Assembly (NCBI RefSeq): GCF_004346195.1
Contig: NZ_SMAK01000011.1
Coordinates: 45,617-109,616, forward strand
Source of the DNA: Tepidamorphus gemmatus
GTDB taxonomy: Bacteria > Pseudomonadota > Alphaproteobacteria > Rhizobiales > Tepidamorphaceae
DNA: 64,000 bases
Direction: 5' to 3'
Within the stretch, counting starts at the first letter, position 1. Each line of letters begins with the position of its first letter. The notes beneath the pieces were generated by a model that did no database searches, was not told the DNA's origin, and worked only from the letters and a program-made list of their open reading frames with translations. The position numbers and the translations under genes were made by a program. Of the stretch, positions 54,508-62,318 are shown one piece after another.

Positions 54508-55529
54508 CACGGCTGTCCAAGTACACGCCCCGCCCGAAGACCGGGAACGGACCGCGGGCGACGACCTCGGCGATGATCGCCTCGCTGGCGCCGGAGGGGC
54601 ATCCGGCAAGGCCGGCGCCATTCGGCCATGCGCTGGCGGAGCTTGCCCACAGCCGTGCCGATATCGTCGGGCTGACGGCTGATCTCGGCAATTATACCGA
54701 TCTGCACGTGTTCGCTGTTGCGCATCCGGACCGCTTCTACCAGATGGGCATGGCCGAGCAGGTGCTGATGGGGGCGGCGGCCGGCTTGGCGCGCGAGGGC
54801 TTCACGCCGTTCGCCACCACCTATGCGGTGTTCGCCTCCCGGCGCGCCTACGACTTCATCTGCATGGCGATCGCGGAGGAAAGTCTGAACGTCAAGATCG
54901 TCTGTGCGCTGCCGGGTCTGACCACCGGATATGGCCCCAGCCATCAGGCGACCGAGGACATAGCGATCTTCCGGGGAATGCCGAACCTGACGATCATCGA
55001 CCCGTGCGATGCCACCGAGATCGAGCAGGCTGTGCCGGCGATCGCCGACCATCCGGGGCCGGTCTACATGCGTCTTTTGCGCGGCAACGTGCCGGTGGTG
55101 CTGGAGGAGTACGGCTACCGGTTCGAGCTCGGCAAGGCGAAGCTCTTGCGCGACGGCGCCGATGTGCTGTTCGTGTCGTCGGGTTTCATGACGATGCGGG
55201 TGCTGGAGGCGGCGAAGATGCTAGCGGCCGACGGCATCGGCGCCGCCGTCCTGCACGTCTCCACCATCAAGCCGCTGGACGAGGCGGCGATCCTTGGCGA
55301 GGCGGGCAAGCCTGGCCGGCTGGTGGTGGTGGCCGAGAACCATTCCATCGTCGGTGGCCTCGGCGAGGCGATCGCAGGCCTCTTGCTGCGCGCCGGGGTA
55401 CGGCCGGCCGCCTTCCGACAGATCGCGCTGCCCGACGAATTCCTCGACGCCGGGGCGCTGCCGACGCTGCATGAGCGCTACGGCCTGTCGTCGGAGGCGG
55501 TGGCGCGATCAGTGAAGGGCTGGTTATAG
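54504..55529 (+). CDS. Transketolase C-terminal subunit
   Basis: The pyrimidine-binding half of the split enzyme, 341 residues from the ATG that follows GGGGAGGGG. Motifs are DLGNYTDLHVFAVAHPDRFY, QMGMAEQVLMGAAAGLA (catalytic Glu), TTYAVFASRRAYDFI and GLTTGYGPSHQATEDIA. A longer frame overlapping the N-subunit is rejected. No terminator is seen after it. Confidence 0.9.
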   Translation: MTRLSKYTPRPKTGNGPRATTSAMIASLAPEGHPARPAPFGHALAELAHSRADIVGLTADLGNYTDLHVFAVAHPDRFYQMGMAEQVLMGAAAGLAREGFTPFATTYAVFASRRAYDFICMAIAEESLNVKIVCALPGLTTGYGPSHQATEDIAIFRGMPNLTIIDPCDATEIEQAVPAIADHPGPVYMRLLRGNVPVVLEEYGYRFELGKAKLLRDGADVLFVSSGFMTMRVLEAAKMLAADGIGAAVLHVSTIKPLDEAAILGEAGKPGRLVVVAENHSIVGGLGEAIAGLLLRAGVRPAAFRQIALPDEFLDAGALPTLHERYGLSSEAVARSVKGWL

Positions 55530-55604
55530 GGTGCGTCTCATCGCGCGCAGGAGCACGCCGATCGACTGTTGACGCCAACGGATTGTCTGGGGCAAGCTCT
55601 TCCC

Positions 55605-55796
55605 GTCACGGTCTTCCGAGTCGTCAGATCGGGAGCTAAGAGGGAATCCGGTGCGTGTTTCCGTGTCGTCGGAGCGCAAGACCGGAGCTGCCCCCGCAAC
55701 TGTGAGCGGATAGCCGTTCGTCGGAATGCCACTGGGTGAAATCCCGGGAAGGCGGCGAACACGCGATGACCCGCGAGCCAGGAGACCTGCCGTGGC
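55605..55796 (+). ncRNA. Cobalamin (B12) riboswitch
   Basis: The conserved core is plain: AAGAGGGAATCCGGTG, then GAGCTGCCCCCGCAACTGTG, GCCACTGGG, AATCCCGGGAAGG, and the B12-box end GAGCCAGGAGACCTGCC. A P1 stem can form between CACGG (55607-55611) and CCGTG (55790-55794). It is on the strand of the downstream ABC-transporter operon, whose first ATG is at 56067, so cobalamin would repress the operon. No other gene lies downstream on that strand within reach. Confidence 0.94.
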
Positions 55797-55862
55797 CATG
55801 CGTAACGTCCCCGGGCGGGGTGCCCCGCGGGTCGTGTGGCTGCGGCATTCATGTGCATGGCC
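55794..55862 (+). promoter_or_regulatory. Candidate expression platform after the riboswitch
   Basis: GGCCATGC (55794-55801) can pair with GCATGGCC (55855-55862), enclosing a GC-rich hairpin (around 55811-55830, GCGGGG/CCCCGC). The outer stem shares G55794 and G55795 with the edge of P1, so it could be mutually exclusive with full P1 closure. No T-run follows, so termination could be Rho-dependent or the switch could act elsewhere. Confidence 0.4.
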
Positions 55863-55970
55863 GTAGGCCAGGCGTCCTTCCGGCACTCGCCCTGACAATC
55901 GAGCGGGGTTGCCGATGATCGAACGTAGCTCAGCCTTTCCACACGATCGGATGCGCTGCTCGGACGGCCC

Positions 55971-56003
55971 GTGACATCCGGATCGGTTACGTTATAGCAT
56001 AAC
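55971..56003 (+). promoter_or_regulatory. Internal promoter with Zur/Fur-type palindrome before nikA-like gene
   Basis: GTGACA (55971-55976), 17 bp, TATAGC (55994-55999) forms a sigma-70-like promoter. GTTATAGCATAAC (55991-56003), GTTAT-AGC-ATAAC, overlaps its -10 box. This is one base from GTTATA-N-TATAAC, close to the alphaproteobacterial Zur box as I recall it. It lies 64 bp before the ATG, downstream of the riboswitch. Control by zinc or a related metal regulator is inferred. Confidence 0.4.
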
Positions 56004-56066
56004 ATTCCTGCTCCTGCTGCTGCCCGCGTGTGCAGCGGTGCCGCCTCACATCATCCGGAGAATGTC

Positions 56067-57596
56067 ATGAAGAGAGCTCGTATGGCTCTGGCTGCCGTCG
56101 CGATGTCGGCGATCATGTCGCCCTTCGCCCTGTGGGCCGAGGATCGGACCCTGACCGTCGTCGCACCATGGGAGATCAAGGGCTTCGACCCTTCTGTGAC
56201 CGGCTATGCGTTCACCCGCATGGAGGTCGCGGAGACACTGATCGAGATCGGTGACGATGGTCTGCCGATCCCAGCGCTCGCGGCGTCGTGGATCGTGAGC
56301 GAGGACGGCCGGACCTGGCGGTTCGATCTGCGCCCGAACGTGACCTATCACGACGGGTCCAGGATGACGGCCGCCGATGTCGTGCATTCCCTGGAGATCG
56401 CCCGCGGCAAGCCGGGCGTTCTCGACAAGGTGCCGATCGAGTCGATCGAGGCAGTCGGCGATGCCGCTGTGCTCATCCGGCTGTCGTCACCATTCTCGCC
56501 GCTGCTCGCCTTCCTGGCGCATACCTCGGCCCAGATCCTGGCACCGGCCTCCTACGCGGCCGACGGGTCCGTGACGCAGATTGTCGCCACGGGTCCCTAC
56601 AGGATCGTGAGCGTGGAGCCGCCGCAGCGATTCACCATGGAGCGGTTCGACGGGTACTGGGGCGAGAAGCCTGAGATCGCGCGCACGATGTTCCTTGCGG
56701 CCGGTCGCGGCGAAACCCGGACACTGCTCGCCGAAAGCGGCGATGCACAGATCGTCTTCAATCTCGACCCGGCGAGCCTGCAGCGGCTGGCTGGCAACGA
56801 CCGGCTCGAGGTTCGGGCGGTGCCGCTCCCGCGGGTGATCACGATGAAGGTGAACGCGGCCTATCCTCCGCTCGCCGATGCGCAGGTGCCCCGGGCGCTC
56901 AGCCTCGCCATGGATCGTCAAGGCATCGCTTCGGCGCTGCTGCGTCAGCCCGATGTCGCCGCCTCGCAGCTGTTTCCGCCCGGAATGGCCGCCTGGCACA
57001 ATCCGGACCTTGCACCGCTGACGCATGACCCGGAACGGGCCAGGAAAATCCTCGCCGGCCTCGGCTGGATGCCGGGCGCTGACGGTATCCTCGAGAAGGA
57101 CGGCGTCAGGCTGGCCTTCACGATCAGGACCTACCCGGACCGGCCCGAATTGCCACTTGTGGCAACGGCGCTCGAGGACCAGTTCCGCGAGATTGGCGTC
57201 GATGCGACGATCGCCGTAGGCAATTCCGGTGACATCCCCGCTGGCCACCAGGACGGGACGCTGGAAGCGGCGCTGATCGCCCGCAACTTCTCGCTCGTTC
57301 CCGATCCGCTCGGCACGCTGATGCAGGATTTCGGCGCGGAGGGCGGCGACTGGGGCGCCATGAACTGGAAGAGCGACGCGCTGATCGCAGCAATTGATAC
57401 TGTCCTGACGACGGGCGACGCAGAGCTGGCGGAGGAGCAGCGGCGCGTCATCGCACGCATCCTCCAGGACGAACTGCCCGTCATCCCGGTCGTCTGGTAC
57501 GTGCAGACGGCTGCAGTGTCCAAGGATGTCGAGAACTTCTCGATCGATCCCTTCGAGCGCAGCTACCGCCTCTCGCGAATGAGGTGGGCAAGGTGA
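56067..57596 (+). CDS. Nik/Opp-type ABC transporter substrate-binding protein
   Basis: A 509-residue SBP family 5 (DppA/OppA/NikA) protein with a signal peptide (about 1-24, ending FALWAE). Motifs: TYHDGSRMTAADVVHSLEIA, VATGPYRIVSVEPPQRFTME, MDRQGIASALLRQPDVAAS. CGGAGA precedes the ATG; a start 13 codons upstream is rejected. It is under a cobalamin riboswitch, so cobalt (as free ion or complex) is the favoured ligand over peptides. Nickel or another metal chelate remains possible. Confidence 0.85.
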   Translation: MKRARMALAAVAMSAIMSPFALWAEDRTLTVVAPWEIKGFDPSVTGYAFTRMEVAETLIEIGDDGLPIPALAASWIVSEDGRTWRFDLRPNVTYHDGSRMTAADVVHSLEIARGKPGVLDKVPIESIEAVGDAAVLIRLSSPFSPLLAFLAHTSAQILAPASYAADGSVTQIVATGPYRIVSVEPPQRFTMERFDGYWGEKPEIARTMFLAAGRGETRTLLAESGDAQIVFNLDPASLQRLAGNDRLEVRAVPLPRVITMKVNAAYPPLADAQVPRALSLAMDRQGIASALLRQPDVAASQLFPPGMAAWHNPDLAPLTHDPERARKILAGLGWMPGADGILEKDGVRLAFTIRTYPDRPELPLVATALEDQFREIGVDATIAVGNSGDIPAGHQDGTLEAALIARNFSLVPDPLGTLMQDFGAEGGDWGAMNWKSDALIAAIDTVLTTGDAELAEEQRRVIARILQDELPVIPVVWYVQTAAVSKDVENFSIDPFERSYRLSRMRWAR

Positions 57597-58528
57597 TCCG
57601 GCTGGTTTCTTACCGGGTCCTGCAGGCCGGTCTCGTTGCGGTCATGGTCGGGGCACTGACGTTCATCATGGTCCGGAGCCTGCCCGGAGACATGGCCTTC
57701 CGCATCGCGGCCGGCCGGTACGGTTACGATCTCGTCGACGGTGCGGCGGCCGAACAGGTCCGCCGCGAGCTCGGCCTCGACCGGCCGGCGATTGCCGCCT
57801 TCGCAGACTGGCTCTGGAGCATGGCGCGCTTCGATCTCGGGGTGTCGCTCGTCTCGGGCGTTCCCGTCGTCGTCGAGATCCGACACCAGCTCGGCCATTC
57901 GGTCGAGCTGGCGGTGGTCGCGATCCTCCTGTCGATGGTGTTGGGGCCGCCGATCGGCGTTCTGGCTGCGATACGGCCAGGCGGACTGTTCGACCGGCTC
58001 GTATTCGTCGCAACGGTCGGGCTCAGGTCGTTGCCGCAGTTCGTGATAGGACTGCTCTTGATCTATGGCCTCTCGGTCCATGCAGGCCTTCTGCCCGCGG
58101 CAGGACACGGCGGGGCGCGCTTCACGGTCCTGCCGGCCCTGACGCTCGCGCTCGGCCTTGCCGCCGTGTCCAGCCGCATCGCCCGCGACGCGACGATCAC
58201 CGTGATGGCCTCCCCCTACTACAGGTTCGGCCTGACCAAGGGCCTGCCGCCTGGCGAGACGTTCCGGCGTCACGGCGTGCGCAACATCGCCGTTCCCGTC
58301 ATAACCTATCTGGGGGTTCAACTCGTCTATCTGATCGAGGGTGTCGTCGTCGTCGAGACATTGTTCGCCTGGCCCGGGATCGGCCATGCGCTCGTCCACG
58401 CCATCGTCGCCCGCGACGTCCCGATGATTCAGGGCACTGCCCTGGTGATGGGACTGATGTTCGTGGTGCTCAACGGGCTGGTCGACCTCGTCTGCCATCT
58501 CATCGATCCGCGCCGGAGAGCTGCATGA
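57593..58528 (+). CDS. Nik/Opp-type ABC transporter permease 1
   Basis: A 311-residue inner-membrane permease of the NikB/DppB type with about six hydrophobic segments. The start GTG overlaps the binding-protein stop and is preceded by GAGGTGG; GTG at 57584 is an alternative. Motifs are TFIMVRSLPGDMA near the N-terminus and the EAA-loop region FGLTKGLPPGETFRRHGVRN, and VVVVETLFAWPGIG. It pairs with the following permease. Confidence 0.88.
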   Translation: MIRLVSYRVLQAGLVAVMVGALTFIMVRSLPGDMAFRIAAGRYGYDLVDGAAAEQVRRELGLDRPAIAAFADWLWSMARFDLGVSLVSGVPVVVEIRHQLGHSVELAVVAILLSMVLGPPIGVLAAIRPGGLFDRLVFVATVGLRSLPQFVIGLLLIYGLSVHAGLLPAAGHGGARFTVLPALTLALGLAAVSSRIARDATITVMASPYYRFGLTKGLPPGETFRRHGVRNIAVPVITYLGVQLVYLIEGVVVVETLFAWPGIGHALVHAIVARDVPMIQGTALVMGLMFVVLNGLVDLVCHLIDPRRRAA

Positions 58529-59370
58529 TTGCTCCGACCGAACCATTCTCGGCACAGGTTCCTTCTGCCGGGCGGATGGCCGGTGCCCGCCCGAGAGCAG
58601 GCGTGATTGTTGGAATCGCCATCCTGATCGCACTGACAGCATTCAGCCTGCTGACGCCGCTCGTTGTCGATGGCAGTCCGACGGGCCAAAACCTGGCGCA
58701 GACGCTGCAGCCGCCCGGTCCGGGCCATCGGCTCGGCACCGACCATCTCGGTCGCGACATGGCGCTACGGCTTGCCGCGGCGATCCGCGTCTCGCTGTCG
58801 GTCTCGATCGGTGCCACGATCGTGGCCGCCGTGCTTGGCGTCGGGCTCGGGGTCCTTGCCGGTTCGCGCGGCGGGCTTGTGGACCGCCTGCTGTCGACGG
58901 CTGCGGACATGGTGCTGGCGCTGCCGGGGCTGCTGCTCGTCCTTTTGATTATCGCGATCGCACCCGGCAGGTTCTGGCCGCTCTATCTCGGCATCTCGCT
59001 GGTGCTGTGGATCGAATACTTCCGCATGGCGCGCGCCATCACGATCCGTGTCGCCGCGTCGCCGGCAGTGCAGGCCTCGCAGCTGCTCGGCTTCGGACCA
59101 GTCTATGTCTTCCTGACCCACTACTGGCCGCAGATGGCGCCGATGATCCTGACGGTCGGCGCGTTCGGGGCCGCGACAGCGATCCTGTCGGTGGCCGCTC
59201 TCGGCTTCGTCAATGTCGGGATCAGGCCGCCGACGCCGGAACTCGGGCAGATGATGATCGAGCTTCTGCCATATTACCACGAGGCGCCGTACATCATCGC
59301 CCAGCCGATTCTCGTGGTCTTCCTGCTGGTGCTGTCGCTCAACCTCATTGCCGGTGGCAAGGCCCGATGA
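58525..59370 (+). CDS. Nik/Opp-type ABC transporter permease 2
   Basis: A 281-residue NikC/DppC-type permease. The N-terminal signature HRLGTDHLGRDMALRLAAAI is present, and the EAA loop is near AVQASQLLGFGPVYVFLTHY. About six membrane segments are present. The ATG overlaps the previous stop (ATGA). Its stop overlaps the ATPase gene start, so translation is coupled. Confidence 0.9.
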   Translation: MIAPTEPFSAQVPSAGRMAGARPRAGVIVGIAILIALTAFSLLTPLVVDGSPTGQNLAQTLQPPGPGHRLGTDHLGRDMALRLAAAIRVSLSVSIGATIVAAVLGVGLGVLAGSRGGLVDRLLSTAADMVLALPGLLLVLLIIAIAPGRFWPLYLGISLVLWIEYFRMARAITIRVAASPAVQASQLLGFGPVYVFLTHYWPQMAPMILTVGAFGAATAILSVAALGFVNVGIRPPTPELGQMMIELLPYYHEAPYIIAQPILVVFLLVLSLNLIAGGKAR

Positions 59371-60788
59371 CCCTACTGATCGAGACCCGTGAACTGGCGG
59401 TTGCCGCTGCCGACTCGATTGTCCAGCCGACGTCGATCCGCGTCCGCGCGGGCGTGCCCTTCACCATCCTCGGCGAAACCGGTTCGGGCAAGACCCTGCT
59501 CGCCCAGGCAATCGCCGGGACGCTGCCGGACGGTCTGGTGGCGCGGGGCGAGATCCTGATTGCCGGCCGGCCGGTCCAGGACCTTGCGGTCCACGAGCGC
59601 CGCGCGCTGTGGGGCCGGGAGATTGCCATCCTGCCTCAGGAGCCATGGCTGGCGCTCGATCCGACGGCGCGATCGATCGATCAGGTTGCCGAGGTCTATG
59701 AGGTCGTGCGCCGCAGGCCGGCGGACGGAGCCCGCGACGATGCGGTGGAAGCCATGCGCAGCCTTCGCCTCGAGGGCGCCGGCCGGAAGCTGCCCTCCGA
59801 GCTGTCGGGCGGCATGGCCCAGCGGGTCGCCCTGGCAGCGTCGCGGGCGGGCGGGGCACGCATCATGCTTGCCGACGAACCGACAAAGGGGCTCGATGCC
59901 GCGTTGCGCGACGGCGCGATCGACCTGCTGCGCGAGGCGATGGGCAGCGAGGGCGGCCTGCTGACGATCACACACGACATCTCGGTGCCGCGACGGCTCG
60001 GCGGCGAGGTGGCCATCATGCTCGCGGGACGGATCATCGAGCAGGGGCCAGTGGAGGATGTCCTCCAAAGGCCGCGGCACGACTACACGCGCCGTCTCGT
60101 TGCTGCCGATCCGGCCAATTGGATTCGGCGCATTGTCCCGGAGCGGTTCGGCGATCCGGTGATCGAGGCACGCGGTCTCGCCAAGTTCCGCGGCGGGCGG
60201 CTGCTGTTCTCGGGCCTGTCGCTGACGATCGCACGCGGCGAGATCGTCGGGGTCGTCGGGCCGAGCGGATCCGGCAAGAGCTCGCTCGGTGATCTCGTGC
60301 TGGGGCTTATCAGGCCTGATGCGGGGTCCGTACGGCGGGATCCGCGCATCGCGCCGCTGCGGTTCCAGAAACTCTATCAGGATCCGCCGGCGGCCTTCGC
60401 TCCGCAGCTGACCATCCGCCGGGCACTGGCCGACCTGGTGGCGCGCCACCGCCTCGACGCGACCCGCATCAGTGATCTGATGCGGCGGCTGAGGCTGTCG
60501 GACGGGCTCCTCGATCGTCCGCCCGGTGCGATCTCCGGCGGCGAATTGCAGCGCTTCGCGCTGCTGCGGGTCCTGCTGCTGAAGCCCGCCTTCCTGTTCG
60601 CCGACGAGCCGACCTCGCGTCTCGACCTGATCACCCAGCAGGAGATGATCGAGCTGATCGTCGAATCGGCACGCGAGGAGGGGTGTGCCGTGCTGCTGGT
60701 CAGCCACGATCGCGATCTGATCGACAAGACCGCCGATCGCGTGCTGGCGCTGGAGGGCAGCTGGATGGATCGCGATGCCGTGGCCTGA
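59367..60788 (+). CDS. Fused double ABC ATPase (NikD-NikE type)
   Basis: A 473-residue protein with two ABC domains instead of separate NikD and NikE. Domain 1: Walker A GETGSGKT (about 36-43), signature LSGGMAQRVAL, Walker B IMLADEPTKGLDA, switch ITHDIS. Domain 2: Walker A GPSGSGKSS (about 300-308), signature ISGGELQRFALLRV, Walker B FLFADEPTSRLD, LLVSHDRD. Both look catalytically competent. The ATG overlaps the second permease. It completes a four-gene transporter. Confidence 0.88.
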   Translation: MTLLIETRELAVAAADSIVQPTSIRVRAGVPFTILGETGSGKTLLAQAIAGTLPDGLVARGEILIAGRPVQDLAVHERRALWGREIAILPQEPWLALDPTARSIDQVAEVYEVVRRRPADGARDDAVEAMRSLRLEGAGRKLPSELSGGMAQRVALAASRAGGARIMLADEPTKGLDAALRDGAIDLLREAMGSEGGLLTITHDISVPRRLGGEVAIMLAGRIIEQGPVEDVLQRPRHDYTRRLVAADPANWIRRIVPERFGDPVIEARGLAKFRGGRLLFSGLSLTIARGEIVGVVGPSGSGKSSLGDLVLGLIRPDAGSVRRDPRIAPLRFQKLYQDPPAAFAPQLTIRRALADLVARHRLDATRISDLMRRLRLSDGLLDRPPGAISGGELQRFALLRVLLLKPAFLFADEPTSRLDLITQQEMIELIVESAREEGCAVLLVSHDRDLIDKTADRVLALEGSWMDRDAVA

Positions 60789-60836
60789 CCGGTCGTCGCC
60801 AGGGAGGCAGATGCGTGGCGGTCGGCTTGAAGGACG

Positions 60837-60911
60837 TGGTGCCGGCGGAGAGGATCGAACTCCCGACCTTCGGTTTACAAAACCGCTGCACTACCGCTGT
60901 GCTACGCCGGC
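60837..60911 (-). tRNA. tRNA-Thr (anticodon TGT)
   Basis: A 75-nt cloverleaf on the minus strand with encoded CCA. The acceptor stem is GCCGGCG/CGCCGGC, the D arm GCAC/GTGC, the anticodon loop TTTGTAA, and the T loop TTCGATC. The first anticodon-stem pair (G-A) is mismatched. It converges on the ABC transporter operon. Confidence 0.95.
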
Positions 60912-61346
60912 CCCGGATCGCCGACGCACAATAGAGCAATTTCCGGAGCTGTGAAAAGGCGTTCTCCGTTCGCAGCTGCGACGCCACGGCAGGTCAGGGC
61001 GGATCCTGAATCCGTTGAACGATGCAGCGTCCTGGCGTCGAACGGCGGCGAGGTCGACCGTGGGTAGCCAAGGTGTTGCCCACAAGGGACACCGTCGATG
61101 TGCTAGACTTCGCCATCTGGTCGGGCCGGGATGGTCATGCCGGTGTGGTGCCGCCGCAGGCGGGCGCCTGCAGTCCTCCGCGCGGCAGGCGGCGCAGGCT
61201 TTGCGGCGGTGTTGCGGCCTTGCGTGGCGTTGGCACGGTGGCGAACTGTTCAGATGTGCGGTGGCATTATGGGCGCCGCAACGAAACTGCAGAGCCAGCC
61301 GGGGACGGCAGCGCCGGCCTCGAGGCGGTGACCATGGAGGCATGCG
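60912..61346. other. Gene-free interval between tRNA-Thr and the Tyr-rich gene
   Basis: No convincing gene in this 435-bp stretch. Short open frames are Arg-rich and overlapping, and look like noise. A weak extended -10 (TGCTAGACT at about 61099) is the only promoter-like element seen for the + strand, and GGAGG before 61347 sets the next start. No repeat was noted. Confidence 0.5.
60928..60957 (-). promoter_or_regulatory. Candidate promoter for tRNA-Thr
   Basis: On the minus strand TTTTCA (60957-60952), an 18-bp spacer and TATTGT (60933-60928) precede the tRNA 5' end by 16 bp. The match is moderate; the position is right for a stable-RNA promoter. Confidence 0.4.
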
Positions 61347-61784
61347 ATGAAGGAGTCATATTCGACAGCGTTGCGGTCGGCAATCCTGGCGGCCATCGTC
61401 CTCCTTGGCGGGATCGCCGCGACGCCACAGCCTGCCCGTGCCGACGGTAGCGCGGTGGCCGCTGCCGCGATCCTCGGCGGGGGTGCCGGATTCGCCCTGG
61501 GGGCGGCGTTTCCCTTCAATGCGGGCTATGCCTACAGCCCGACCGGCTACTGGTATGTCAACGACCCCGCGCACTACCGCTATCCGACGGCCTATTACCG
61601 CTGGTATGCGCCGGCCGGCGGCTACATCTATGTCGGCCCGAACTGGCGCTACTGGTACCGGAATCGACAGGTGGTCTACGCGCCGACGCCCTATTTCGTG
61701 ACCCCGCCACGCGCGTACGTCTATTACCCGCCGATCCCCCACGGTTACAGCCCCAACGTGCCTCCGGCAGGCGGCTACAGGTGA
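61347..61784 (+). CDS. Small secreted Tyr/Pro-rich protein
   Basis: A 145-residue protein with a signal peptide (about 1-32, ending PQPARADG). It then has a glycine/alanine-rich helix (AVAAAAILGGGAGFALGAAF) and a Tyr-, Trp- and Pro-rich tail (PTAYYRWYAPAGGYIYVGP, RYWYRNRQVVYAP). GGAGG precedes the ATG. Similar aromatic-rich periplasmic or surface proteins are common in Hyphomicrobiales; the function is unknown. A direct repeat CAGGTGATTGGC (x2) spans its stop codon. Confidence 0.75.
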   Translation: MKESYSTALRSAILAAIVLLGGIAATPQPARADGSAVAAAAILGGGAGFALGAAFPFNAGYAYSPTGYWYVNDPAHYRYPTAYYRWYAPAGGYIYVGPNWRYWYRNRQVVYAPTPYFVTPPRAYVYYPPIPHGYSPNVPPAGGYR

Positions 61785-61959
61785 TTGGCAGCAGGTGATT
61801 GGCTGAGCGTGATCGGGTAGGGCGCGGCGGACCGCCAAGAGCGGCCACGCGTTCGGCCGCGTCAATCGAATCGCGTCTGCTGACCGATAGGATGACGTCG
61901 CAGCACTACCCGGAGTGGGCAAGACTCAACCCGGTCCTGGGCTTTCCGAGGAGACCTCT

Positions 61960-62217
61960 ATGAATGCGTTCCGCCGTCTCGCCCTTGCCGCATGCCTGTG
62001 CGCCGGTGTCGCGCTCGCCGGCCCGGCACTCGCCCAGGACTGTGACGCGATGCTGGGGCAAATCGACCAGCTGCTGCAGACCGCGACCCTGATCGACGAG
62101 CAGCGCCAGCAGGTGCTGGATCTGCGCGACGAGGGCATGGCTGAAACCACCAGGGCCGGCGGCGACTGCACCGGTGCGTTGCAGCAGGCGCTCGACATCC
62201 TGACGGGCAGCAACTGA
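61960..62217 (+). CDS. Small secreted helical protein
   Basis: An 85-residue protein with a clear signal peptide (about 1-25, LAACLCAGVALAGPALAQ). The mature part of about 60 residues has two cysteines and an amphipathic helix (AMLGQIDQLLQTATLIDEQR), so it is probably periplasmic with a disulfide. GAGGAG precedes the ATG. No family is recognised. Confidence 0.7.
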   Translation: MNAFRRLALAACLCAGVALAGPALAQDCDAMLGQIDQLLQTATLIDEQRQQVLDLRDEGMAETTRAGGDCTGALQQALDILTGSN

Positions 62218-62257
62218 GTTCGGATCGCGGCGCGGTCCTGGGCGCCGGATCGTCGGC

Positions 62258-62277
62258 GGACCGGCCCCGGCCGGTCC
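62258..62277. terminator. Hairpin between the small secreted gene and rlmB
   Basis: An 8-bp perfect stem (GGACCGGC / GCCGGTCC) has a 4-nt loop and sits in the convergent gap. No T-run follows, so it is a weak terminator or mRNA end structure shared by both genes. Confidence 0.4.
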
Positions 62278-62318
62278 ACTTGGCCCCCCTGGGATCGCCT
62301 TGACCCCGGGATTGCCGG

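Noticed and set aside
56028..56066. 13-codon extension of the binding-protein gene
   Set aside because: The signal peptide and CGGAGA ribosome binding site place the start at 56067.
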